From positions 1-50,088 of the forward strand of contig CAKZKQ010000162.1 of the NCBI GenBank assembly GCA_937123825.1: a DNA stretch of 50,088 nt, read 5' to 3'. The stretch is from an uncultured Pseudomonadota bacterium (lineage in GTDB: Bacteria > Myxococcota_A > Bradymonadia > Bradymonadales > GCA-2716585). The position numbers and the translations under genes were made by a program. Shown here piece after piece: positions 9,352 to 17,975 of the stretch (positions are counted from its first letter, which is position 1; every line of letters starts with the position of its first letter). Below the pieces are notes generated by a model. That model was not told the DNA's origin and searched no databases. It was given only the letters and a program-made list of their open reading frames with translations.

Positions 9352-9385
9352 GTGTCGTTGTGACACGGGGTATGGGACCTGTCAA
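9352..9385 (-). promoter_or_regulatory. candidate pilM operon promoter with overlapping palindrome
   Basis: On the minus strand a perfect TTGACA (9385-9380) is followed after 17 bases by CACAAC (9362-9357), a weak -10. The -10 lies inside a 15-bp palindrome, GTGTC-N5-GACAC (9352-9366), which could be an operator. The expected transcript would start about 35 bases before the pilM ATG. The -35 match is exact; the -10 is poor, so this is a hypothesis. Confidence 0.4.
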
Positions 9386-9729
9386 GAAATCCCTTGGCGC
9401 CTAAACCCTTCTAATCACAAAGGTTTTGCCGACACCCACCGCAATGCACCGTGCATGTAAGACAGGCACCGTACTGCGCCCACATCTCCCTTGACCCACC
9501 CGCTTTTATGATGCGCCGTCATGCCACCAGGAGGCCCCGCACAAACAGCCATCCTGCCGTCACACGGGTCATAACAACGCTGCAGTCCCGCAGAACACTC
9601 TCCGCGAAGTCCACCGCCGTCAAAAAACCATCCCCAAAACAACGCGTTTTGAAGCAGAGCCAGTCTTCTGTGCCATCTCACACATTAACACGGTTCTGCC
9701 CAGGCCCAAAACAGATGGGCGCACAATTC
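9386..9729. other. gene-free spacer between pilM and the acyl-CoA synthetase gene
   Basis: About 340 bases without a convincing gene; short open frames here lack ribosome sites and normal codon use. It contains a 13-bp perfect palindrome, ATGCACCGTGCAT at 9444-9456, of unknown role, and the weak terminator-like hairpin described separately near 9622-9651. Confidence 0.6.
9622..9651 (-). terminator. possible terminator after acyl-CoA synthetase gene
   Basis: On the minus strand a 6-bp stem (CAAAAC and GTTTTG, 9646-9651 with 9635-9640) with a 5-base loop is followed after about seven bases by six T residues (9627-9622). The stem is short and AT-rich and the T tract is not adjacent, so the call is tentative. 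Confidence 0.35.
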
Positions 9730-11418
9730 TCAATCCCCCTGGCCGCCCAAAACCGCCGCGACGCGGCGCTTGAGCACCTTGCCCGTGGGCCCGTACGGCA
9801 ACCTCGCCGCGTCCCACACATGCACCTGGCGCGGCGCCTTGTAGCGCGCCACCCGCTGCGACACCCAGCGGCCGATCTCCTGCCCAGAGGCATCCGAGCC
9901 GCCGCGCAGACACACCACCGCCACCGGACGCGCCCCCTTGAGCGCGTCCTCCACGCCCACAACCACCGCCTTGACCACGTCCGGGTGACCCAGCAGCGCC
10001 GACTCCACCTCCGCCGGAAAGACCGAATACCCACCCACCTTGATCACATCCTTCTGACGGCCCGCAAAACGCACCACCCCCAGCCTCGATCGGCTGGCCA
10101 GATCGCCGGTGCGCAACCACCCATCAGACGTGATCGCATCGCGTGTCGCACCTTCTCTCCCCATGTAACCCTTGAGCATACCCCGACCACGGATCTGCAA
10201 ATGCCCGATCTCACCCGGCTTGATGACCTGATCGCTCTCATCTGCGATCCGCACCTGGTAACCCGGCAGCGGCCAGCCCACAAAACCGCCGCGCTGGGCC
10301 GACAACCACGGCAGACTCACCCGCACCATCGCAGCGCCCGACAGCTCCACGCTCCCGTACGCCTCCACAAACGCCGCCGGCACCTGCACAGGACCCAGAG
10401 ACACCAACCGCCCGGCCGCCTTGAACCCATCGATCAAGTCCGCCGGCATCACGTCCGCACCACTGACAAAAACCTTCATCCCGCTCAGATCGCGCTCGAA
10501 CGCCCTCGCCTGTGACAAAAGCTGATACATGCTCGGCACACCCACAAAGCCGTCCACCCTGCCCGACGCCATCCAGTCCAAGACCGCGCCTGCGTTGAAA
10601 CGCGCCAGATACACCACCTCCACCCCCGCCAACACGCAAAAGAGCAGACACACAAAGCCCATGATGTGCGCCATCGGCAACGCCATCAGCGCCGCCGTCG
10701 GCAACAAGGTCGGCAGCCCCATCAAGAAGCGCTGATCGCTGAGCAGCGACCGGCTGGTCAACATCGCCCCTTTGGGAAACCCCGTCGTGCCCGAGGTGTA
10801 GAAGATGGCGCAGACCGCGTCCTGGTCCACCGGACACATCGGCGCCCTCGTATCCTCCACCAACCCCGACGACCACAGCGGCGCGCACCGCCCCTCAAAC
10901 CCCTGCGGCACGCGGCCCGACACCAAAACCCGCGTCGAGCCGCTCTCCGACTGCTCCCACCAACGCGACAGCCCGTCGCCCAGCACCGACTCGTCCACCA
11001 CCACCGCCGCCGCGCCGCAGTCACCCACGATGAACCCGATCTCCTCGGCGCGCAGGTGGTGATTGAGCGGCACCGCCACCGCGCCGCAGCGCGCCACCGC
11101 CAACATCAACAGGGGCAGCTCAAAGCCGTTGGCCATGCAGAGCGCCACCGTGTCCCCCGGCCGGATCTGCCCCGGCCCCATCAACGCCGCCGCCGCGCGC
11201 TCCACAAAGCGCGCCATGTCGCGGTACGTCCACCGGCGCATCTCAAAACCCTCGATCGACAAGGGCTGCTCCAACGTCACCGCCACCCGATCACCGCGCA
11301 GCGCCGCCACGTGCTCCAACGCCTGGGCCAACCCCATCCCCGACCAGATCGCCGCCAGCCCCTGACCCACCTGCGCACCCTGGGTCGCTCTGCGCAAAAC
11401 ACTGGACCTCTTCACCAC
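9730..11418 (-). CDS. AMP-dependent acyl-CoA synthetase/ligase
   Basis: 562 residues, class I adenylate-forming enzyme: activates a carboxylic acid (probably a fatty or aryl acid) with ATP and transfers it to CoA. The P-loop-like motif YTSGTTGFPKGAML is at about 207-220, followed by YGSVELSG (A5-like), GWLRTGDLASRS (A7), FAGRQKDVIKVGGYSVFPAEVE (A8 hinge) and the catalytic A10 lysine in YGPTGKVLKRR (Lys547). Substrate cannot be read from sequence. Start: GTG 11418 follows AGGAGG with six bases of spacing; the frame is open to 11520 but that part is Trp/Arg-rich and unlike the family. It is divergent from the alpha-2-macroglobulin gene (182-bp gap) with no obvious functional tie. Confidence 0.9.
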   Translation of the reverse strand: MVKRSSVLRRATQGAQVGQGLAAIWSGMGLAQALEHVAALRGDRVAVTLEQPLSIEGFEMRRWTYRDMARFVERAAAALMGPGQIRPGDTVALCMANGFELPLLMLAVARCGAVAVPLNHHLRAEEIGFIVGDCGAAAVVVDESVLGDGLSRWWEQSESGSTRVLVSGRVPQGFEGRCAPLWSSGLVEDTRAPMCPVDQDAVCAIFYTSGTTGFPKGAMLTSRSLLSDQRFLMGLPTLLPTAALMALPMAHIMGFVCLLFCVLAGVEVVYLARFNAGAVLDWMASGRVDGFVGVPSMYQLLSQARAFERDLSGMKVFVSGADVMPADLIDGFKAAGRLVSLGPVQVPAAFVEAYGSVELSGAAMVRVSLPWLSAQRGGFVGWPLPGYQVRIADESDQVIKPGEIGHLQIRGRGMLKGYMGREGATRDAITSDGWLRTGDLASRSRLGVVRFAGRQKDVIKVGGYSVFPAEVESALLGHPDVVKAVVVGVEDALKGARPVAVVCLRGGSDASGQEIGRWVSQRVARYKAPRQVHVWDAARLPYGPTGKVLKRRVAAVLGGQGD

Positions 11419-11600
11419 CGCCCCCCTCCTGGCTTGCGCCACAAAACCCCTTTGCAAAGACACCACCCACCATACCCACGACCCAAAACAACGGGAACTT
11501 TTGCCCCAAACCCCTGTCATGAAAGATGCTGTGACGACAAAGACCCAGATGATCAGATCGCCCTGGTGGGCCGATCACATCCCCCACGGAGAGCACACCG

Positions 11601-14600
11601 ATGCGCCACACCACACCCCTGCTCATGCTCCTGATCGCGCTCGGCGCCGGAGGCTGTCACCAGACACCACCCTCGCCAGCGGGGCCGCCAGGCACCGCCG
11701 AGCAGGCCCCGGCCTTCGATCCTGGCGCGCTGGCGCAGCTTGGCCCTCCTCCCGAAGTGACCCAAACCCCGGTCGCGGTCATCCAACACAGCCCCACCGG
11801 CCCCGATGTGACCCCGCACCAGATCAAAGTCCGCTTCAACCAGCCCGTCTTTGCGCTGAGCACCGCCCAAAACCAACACCTGGACACCAACCCCTTCCAG
11901 ATTGACCCGCCGCTGAGCGGCCAGGCACGTTGGTTGACCCCCTCGGTCCTCGTCTTTGAACCCAAAGGCCTCCAGCACGCCACCGACTACACCGTCACCC
12001 TCAACCCGTCGCCCGGCATCCCCCTGGAGGCGCCGCTGACGTGGTCTTTCCAAACCCCCACCCTCAGCCTCAAATACAATTATCCTGAAGATCGCCAGGC
12101 GCAGATCCCCACCGACAGCCCCATCCACCTCTTCTTTGACAGCCCCATCGACCTCAAGACCCTCGGACGCCACCTGACCGTCACCCACAACACCCCATCG
12201 GGCGCCAAGCCCCTCAAGGTCACCATCAAACCCATCGATGAAGAGGCGCGCCGGGAGCTTTGGGGCGGCTCCAACCCCAAACACTGCGCCACCATCGAGC
12301 CGCCTCGGCGCGGCTGGCCCAAAGAGAGCACCATCGGGGTCCACGTCGCCAAAGAGATGACCAGCACCATTGGCCCCCTGCCCATGGGGCAACCGTGGCG
12401 CATGACCTTCCAAACCTGGCCAAAATTCAAGCTGACCAAGCACACCTGCACCGCCCAGAAGCCCTGCCAGGAGCAGGTCGTCGACCTCCTCTTCAGCGCG
12501 CCCCTCGAAGACAACCCCAAAGACCGGATCTCCATCTCTCCCAACGCCGGGGAGATCGAAATCGACAGCTATGGCTACGGCGAGGACTGGCACATCTACG
12601 GAGACTTCCGCGCCGGGCAGACCTACACCATGACCCTCTCCCCGGCCCTGACCGACGAACAAGGCCAACGCCTGGGCAAAACCATCACCACCACGCTCCA
12701 TTTCAGCGCGCCGGACCCATCTTTGAGGCTGAGCACCACCACCGGCAGCTTCGAGCCCAACACCAAAGCCACCATCGGCATAGAGGGCTACGGCGTCACC
12801 CGCGCTCTGGCCCGCGTCCAACCCATCGATGATCTCTTGGCGCTCCACCGCTCGGGGGCCAACCTCCTTGCCCCCCTCAAGATCGCCTGGCCAAAGTCAG
12901 ACGCCGAGCGCCGCGCCAACATCTCCATCAAGACCGACCCCAAACAAGACCACTGGTACTCAAAGGCGCTGGACCTGCGCCAACTCTCGCAGCGCGCCCT
13001 TGGACCAGTCATGGTCCACATCACCCCCAAAGCCCTCACCAACGGCCCCTCTCCCCCCACCACCCAGGGGCTCTACCAGCTGACCAACCTGGCCACCGAG
13101 TGGATCCCCTCCACCCCCAGACACCTCATCCGGGTCACCCAGCTCACCGACGGCCAACCCGTCCAGGGCGCCGTCGTCTCCATGATGTGGCCCGATCACA
13201 GCACCGAGACGCTTGGCCAGACCGACGCCGAGGGCCTGCTGATCACCGGCGAGCTGCCCAAATGGACCCAAATGGACCACGAACACATTGCGCTGCTCCA
13301 TGTCCGGGCTCCCACGGGCGCCGACCAGATGTTCGTCCACCACAAACACGACTACACCTGGCTGCGAGACCGCAGCAAAACGCTCCCAGGGCTCCAGCCC
13401 CAGGACAAAATCGTGGGAGAGTTGCTCGCAGAGCGGGACGTCTACCGGCCAGGAGAGCCCCTCCACGTCGTGGGCTGGTTGGGCCTCGACACCCCGCGCC
13501 GCGACAACGGCCTGGGACTGCTGCCCGCCGATCAACCCGTCACCATTGGCCTGCTCAACCCCGACGGCGACATGGACCAGCGCGTCCAAACCACCCTGGG
13601 CGCCTCAGGAAAGCTCTGGGCCTCTTTTGACCTGCCCCAAAACGCCTCGCTGGGGTACTGGAAAGTTCAGGTCGTGATGGGACACGGGGTCCCCGACCCG
13701 CAGGTGATCGCGCAGCACACCGTGCGCGTGCGGCAGTTTCGCACCCCAGAGTTCTTTGTGGAGGCCGTGGCCGCGGACGACGCCATCGCCTACGAAGAAA
13801 AGACCAAGGTGACGGCGCTGGGCACCTACTACTTTGGCGGCCCCGTCAGCATCACCCAACACCGCCTGGCGACCCAGTGCCGCCCATTCCGCTTTCGCCC
13901 ACCGGGCCTCAAAGACACCTGGCAGGTCGGCGCACAGCCCAGAGGGTATTACTCAACCGGACGCCACATCGCCGCCTACAAAATCCCCAAAGCCCCTCAA
14001 GTCCCGGGACGAAGAGACTTTGAGGTCAACGGCAAGCACGGGCGCCTGCCCTACACCAACCGCTGCCAGACCCACGTCACCTTCCAAGACCCCACACTCC
14101 AGGAGTCGGTGGGCAGCGCCAGCTTCGTCATCCACCCCGAGCGCGACTACCTGGCCATTGAGACCCCGGCCGACCCCGTCGCCGGGCAGACCCACCACGT
14201 GACGCTGCGCGCCGTCGATTGGCAGGGAAACCGCACCGAGGCCGAGGGCATCAAAGTCGTGGCCGAGCGCATCTGGTGGCAGCCCATCTACGCCAAAAAA
14301 GGTCAGCGTCGGTACATCAGCCGTTGGGAAGAACAACGCACCAAGACCACGCTGTGCACCGTGGACTTGTCCAAAGATGGCCCAGACACCACCTGCGCGC
14401 TGGGACAGGTCCAGCCAGGGCACCACATCTTTACCTTGACCGAGTTGTCGGGCCACGCCGTCACCCACGCCCAGATGTGGGTGGCCGAAAAAGACTGGGC
14501 CTGGCGCCTGGAAGAGCCCGTCGAGAGGCTGACGGTGAGCATCGCCGAGGAAAACCTCAAAGTGGGCCAGAGCGCCACGGTCATGATCCGCGCGCCGCAG

Positions 14601-17345
14601 CCCACCGGCAGGGGCATCCTGACCCTGGCCCGCAACGGCCTGCGCGCCCACCACAACTTTGAACTGCGCGATGGCAACGCCGTCATCAAGCTGCCCGTCA
14701 CCGAAGCCTGGCTCCCCGGCATACGGCTGCAAGTCACCCTCAGCCAGCGCCCCGGCCAGGGTCGGCTGCCCACCCTTAGCGACGCCTACACGCACGCCAA
14801 GGTCAACGGCGAACACCGCCAACAGAACGTCAAGGTGGATGTCCCGCAGACGGCCTCTCCAAGACAAAAGGTCACCGCGAAGGTCACCGTGACCGACCAC
14901 CAGGAGGCACCGCTTAAGGCCGGCCACATTGCGCTTTGGGCCACCGACGAGGCGATCCTCTCGATGACCAACTACTCGGTGCCCGATCTGGTCGAGGCCT
15001 TTACCCCCACCAAGAACCCCAACGCCGATCACGCCCACAACTATGGTCACCTGCGCCGCGCCTTTACCCCCAACAGGCTGGCGGAGCGGCGCACGCGGCT
15101 GCCTCAAATCATCGCGGGCCACGGCATGGGCATGGGCGGCCGAGGGGCTGGCGGAGGCGGCGCGGCCGCCACAGCTCGCCAGAACTTTAAGGTCACCCCG
15201 CTCTTTTTGGCCGACGCGCGCCTGGATCAAAACGGCGCCGCTGAGATCCCCTTCGATCTGCCCGACAACCTGACGACCTTCCGCGTGATCGCCGTGGCGT
15301 CGGCCTCATTGGAGGACGATCCACAGGCCCCCGGACGCTTTGGCAGCGCAGAGTCGTCGATCGCGGTCCAGGCGCCTTTGGTGGTCAGACCCGCGCTGCC
15401 TCGGGGGCTGCGTCCCGGCGACAGCGTCGAGTTGGCCGCCGTCATCAACAACAGCGCCGGGCCTGCTGGGGAGTTGACGGTGGCGCTGCGGCTTAAGGAT
15501 CCGTCGGGGGCAGTGGAGCTGGACGACGATCCAGAGATCACCCTGGACGTGGAAGCAGGCTCGGTGACGCGCGTGTCCTTTGGTGCTTTTGCCAAAAAAC
15601 CGGGCGACCTCAAGGTTCACTTTGAGGCCACGCTGGAGGGAGATCGCGCGCAAGTCGCAGACGCCGTTGAGGTGCCCATGTCGGTGCGCCCCGAGGCGAC
15701 GCTGATCGAGACTGTGGCGGTGTACGGCGAGCTTGGGTCAAAGGCCCGCACCATCCCGGTGCGGCTGCCTGGTGAGGTGTTGCCGCAGCACGGGGGTTTG
15801 TCCGTGGATGTGACCAGCACGCTCCTGGGCGGCTTGCAGGACGCCGCCGGGGCGTTGATCCACTACCCGTATGGCTGCGCAGAGCAGACCTCAAGCAGGA
15901 TGCTGCCCTTGTTGGCGCTCTCGGAGTTGACCCAAACGTGGCCTTTGGGCGTCGAGGACCCCGAAGGAATGATCAAAGACGGCCTGGCGCGGCTCTTGAC
16001 CATGCAAACCCACGAGGGCGGCTTTGCCTACTGGCCAGGAGGCGGCAGCCCCCACCCGTACGTCAGCGCCTATGTCACCTGGATCCTCCAGATGGCCTCG
16101 GCCAAGGGGCACCACGTGCCGCCAAAGGCGCTCGACAAGGCGCTGAAGTACCTCGAAGAGGTCACCCAGAACCCCGATGAGGACTGGCCGCAGTGGCGCT
16201 TGGACATCCACGACACGAGGCGGACGTTGGCGGCGTGGGTGTTGGTCGCCAGCGGGCGCAAGGCCAACAAGGCGCTGGACGCGCTCCACCAGCGCCGCGC
16301 CCGGTTGCCGCTCTTTGCCAACGCGTTTGTCTTGATGGCGCTCCACGGGCAAGATCCGACCGATCCGCGCGTGATCAGCGTGCGCGATCACCTGCTGGGG
16401 CAGATCGACGAAACCCCTGCCACGGCCCACGTCACCGAAACACAGCGCTGGGACATGTCGTCCTTCTTTCACTCGGACACGCGCAGCTCGGCGTTGGTCT
16501 TGATGGCGCTGCTGCGCGTGGACCCCGAGCACCCGTTGGTGCAGAAGCTGGCCAGAGGGTTGATGGAAGCGCGGCGCGGTGGCCATTGGCGCAACACCCA
16601 GGAGAACGCCTTTGCGCTGCTGGCCATGGCAGACTTTGGACGGATCTACGAAAGCCAGACGCCCGACTTCCGCGTGCGGGCCTGGGCGGGCGATTCGCCC
16701 ATGATGGAGAGCCGCTTTGAGGGCAGAGACTTCAAGACCTCCAGCGCGACGTTGGCCATGCAAGACATGCTCTTGCAACAAGGAGAGGCACAGGTGGACG
16801 GCGCGCCGGTGGGTGTGACGCTCTTCAAAGAGGGCCAGGGGCGCGCCTACTACCGGTTGGCGATGACCTACGCGCCGCGCAGCCCCGAGACCTTGCCCGC
16901 GCTCAGCCAGGGTCTGGCGGTGCGGCGCACGCTGCGCACCGAGCAGGGTGTGCTGGCTGACGGCAAGGTGGCCTCGGGCCAGATTCTGGCAATGGACATT
17001 GAGATCAAAGCCAGCACGCGGGTGCGCTATGTGGCCGTCGATGTGCCCATCGCCGGGGGGTTGGAGTTGATCAACCTGGATCTGGGGGACGCTGGTGCCT
17101 CCATGCCGATGGGCGGCAGCCGGGGTTGGTGGGTCAGCCACCAGGAGCTGCGCGATCAGCGCGCGCTGCTCTTTGCCAATGACCTCCAACCCGGCACCCA
17201 TCACCACACCGTCTACCTGCGCGCCACCTCACCGGGCACCTTCACCATGCCCCCCGCCCGCGCCGAGGCGATGTACATGCCAGAGGTCTTTGGCAGAACC
17301 CCCGGCACCACGCTCAAGGTGGTCTCTGCAGACGACGGGCGTTGA
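11601..17345 (+). CDS. alpha-2-macroglobulin family lipoprotein
   Basis: 1914 residues, a bacterial protease-trapping protein of the YfhM/YfaS (COG2373) type, acting in the periplasm or at the outer membrane. The lipobox ends at Cys19 (GAGGC). Ig-like and MG domains fill the first about 1150 residues, including the MG2-type sequence ERDVYRPGEPLHVVGWLG. A Gly/Ala/Met-rich flexible stretch at about 1173-1195 (GMGMGGRGAGGGG) lies where the bait region or hinge would be. The TED domain has an intact thioester motif, Cys1426-Ala-Glu-Gln1429 in YPYGCAEQTS, so covalent capture of proteases is expected. A receptor-binding-like domain ends the protein. GGAGAG lies about nine bases before the ATG. In many bacteria this gene sits beside pbpC (PBP1C); it does not here. 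Confidence 0.93.
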   Translation: MRHTTPLLMLLIALGAGGCHQTPPSPAGPPGTAEQAPAFDPGALAQLGPPPEVTQTPVAVIQHSPTGPDVTPHQIKVRFNQPVFALSTAQNQHLDTNPFQIDPPLSGQARWLTPSVLVFEPKGLQHATDYTVTLNPSPGIPLEAPLTWSFQTPTLSLKYNYPEDRQAQIPTDSPIHLFFDSPIDLKTLGRHLTVTHNTPSGAKPLKVTIKPIDEEARRELWGGSNPKHCATIEPPRRGWPKESTIGVHVAKEMTSTIGPLPMGQPWRMTFQTWPKFKLTKHTCTAQKPCQEQVVDLLFSAPLEDNPKDRISISPNAGEIEIDSYGYGEDWHIYGDFRAGQTYTMTLSPALTDEQGQRLGKTITTTLHFSAPDPSLRLSTTTGSFEPNTKATIGIEGYGVTRALARVQPIDDLLALHRSGANLLAPLKIAWPKSDAERRANISIKTDPKQDHWYSKALDLRQLSQRALGPVMVHITPKALTNGPSPPTTQGLYQLTNLATEWIPSTPRHLIRVTQLTDGQPVQGAVVSMMWPDHSTETLGQTDAEGLLITGELPKWTQMDHEHIALLHVRAPTGADQMFVHHKHDYTWLRDRSKTLPGLQPQDKIVGELLAERDVYRPGEPLHVVGWLGLDTPRRDNGLGLLPADQPVTIGLLNPDGDMDQRVQTTLGASGKLWASFDLPQNASLGYWKVQVVMGHGVPDPQVIAQHTVRVRQFRTPEFFVEAVAADDAIAYEEKTKVTALGTYYFGGPVSITQHRLATQCRPFRFRPPGLKDTWQVGAQPRGYYSTGRHIAAYKIPKAPQVPGRRDFEVNGKHGRLPYTNRCQTHVTFQDPTLQESVGSASFVIHPERDYLAIETPADPVAGQTHHVTLRAVDWQGNRTEAEGIKVVAERIWWQPIYAKKGQRRYISRWEEQRTKTTLCTVDLSKDGPDTTCALGQVQPGHHIFTLTELSGHAVTHAQMWVAEKDWAWRLEEPVERLTVSIAEENLKVGQSATVMIRAPQPTGRGILTLARNGLRAHHNFELRDGNAVIKLPVTEAWLPGIRLQVTLSQRPGQGRLPTLSDAYTHAKVNGEHRQQNVKVDVPQTASPRQKVTAKVTVTDHQEAPLKAGHIALWATDEAILSMTNYSVPDLVEAFTPTKNPNADHAHNYGHLRRAFTPNRLAERRTRLPQIIAGHGMGMGGRGAGGGGAAATARQNFKVTPLFLADARLDQNGAAEIPFDLPDNLTTFRVIAVASASLEDDPQAPGRFGSAESSIAVQAPLVVRPALPRGLRPGDSVELAAVINNSAGPAGELTVALRLKDPSGAVELDDDPEITLDVEAGSVTRVSFGAFAKKPGDLKVHFEATLEGDRAQVADAVEVPMSVRPEATLIETVAVYGELGSKARTIPVRLPGEVLPQHGGLSVDVTSTLLGGLQDAAGALIHYPYGCAEQTSSRMLPLLALSELTQTWPLGVEDPEGMIKDGLARLLTMQTHEGGFAYWPGGGSPHPYVSAYVTWILQMASAKGHHVPPKALDKALKYLEEVTQNPDEDWPQWRLDIHDTRRTLAAWVLVASGRKANKALDALHQRRARLPLFANAFVLMALHGQDPTDPRVISVRDHLLGQIDETPATAHVTETQRWDMSSFFHSDTRSSALVLMALLRVDPEHPLVQKLARGLMEARRGGHWRNTQENAFALLAMADFGRIYESQTPDFRVRAWAGDSPMMESRFEGRDFKTSSATLAMQDMLLQQGEAQVDGAPVGVTLFKEGQGRAYYRLAMTYAPRSPETLPALSQGLAVRRTLRTEQGVLADGKVASGQILAMDIEIKASTRVRYVAVDVPIAGGLELINLDLGDAGASMPMGGSRGWWVSHQELRDQRALLFANDLQPGTHHHTVYLRATSPGTFTMPPARAEAMYMPEVFGRTPGTTLKVVSADDGR

Positions 17346-17400
17346 CGTTCTCAACCAGAGGGCCAAAAAACCCCCTTGCCATCGGCCCATGACTTGAGCT

Positions 17401-17441
17401 ACTGACCACCTATAGCCTTTTGCAAAAGGGCCACGGTCAGT
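17401..17441 (+). promoter_or_regulatory. nested inverted repeats before the TerB-like gene
   Basis: ACTGACC (17401-17407) pairs with GGTCAGT (17435-17441), and inside it CCTTTTGCAAAAGG (17416-17429) is a perfect 14-bp palindrome. The structure lies 56 bp after the alpha-2-macroglobulin stop and 75 bp before the next start. No T tract follows, so it may be an operator or a processed 3' end rather than a simple terminator. Confidence 0.4.
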
Positions 17442-17516
17442 CGTGGGCGCTCATCTGCCCAATCAGCCCCGGTTGGGGCCTGTCAACCACCAGAACAAAC
17501 CAAAGGAGACGATGCG

Positions 17517-17963
17517 ATGGGATTCCTCAGCGACATGTGGGAGCAAGTGGATGGTCCTGATGAAGTTCAGGAGGCCATCATCGACGCCGTCTGTGTGTCT
17601 GTGGCCTTCGACGATGAGATCAGCGACGCCGAAGAGGAATATGTGGTGGGCTTCATCATGGAGTTCATGCAGATCGACGACGAAGAAGAGGCGCTGGACT
17701 ACTTCCGCGATGGGCTCAACCGCATCCAGGACCAGGTCTTTGAAGACATCGTTGATGACATCGCCGAGCGCCTGCCTGAAGTCGAGCAGCGCGAAATCGC
17801 CTTCCTGGCCGCCGTCGGCGCCAGCCGCTCGGACAGCGGCATCTTTTCCTGGGGAGAGGAGGAGCTTCTGGACGCGATGGCAGACGCCTTTGACTTTTCG
17901 GACGAGGAGCGCGACCAAATCATCGACTACACCGAGCAGATGATCGACGACTTCCAGCGCTAA
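17517..17963 (+). CDS. small acidic TerB-like protein
   Basis: 148 residues, very acidic and almost wholly alpha-helical. The pattern IIDAVCVSVAFDDEISDAEEEYVVGFIMEF, repeated more loosely in the second half (REIAFLAAVGASRSDSGIFSWGEEELLDAMADAF), resembles the TerB/DUF533-type helical fold that carries acidic metal-binding residues. Cytoplasmic (no signal). AGGAG lies eight bases before the ATG. The gene stands alone between the alpha-2-macroglobulin gene and a convergent caspase-like gene whose stop is only 12 bp away. TerB similarity is by pattern only; no tellurite-resistance partners (terC, terD) are nearby, so no such role is claimed. Confidence 0.8.
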   Translation: MGFLSDMWEQVDGPDEVQEAIIDAVCVSVAFDDEISDAEEEYVVGFIMEFMQIDDEEEALDYFRDGLNRIQDQVFEDIVDDIAERLPEVEQREIAFLAAVGASRSDSGIFSWGEEELLDAMADAFDFSDEERDQIIDYTEQMIDDFQR

Positions 17964-17975
17964 GTCCCCTGCTTC

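Noticed and set aside
9415..9681. 88-codon minus-strand frame in the pilM spacer
   Set aside because: No ribosome site, unusual Cys/Trp-rich composition and no resemblance to any family.
17517..17963. Tellurite-resistance locus
   Set aside because: Only a TerB-like fold is suggested; terC, terD and related genes are absent.
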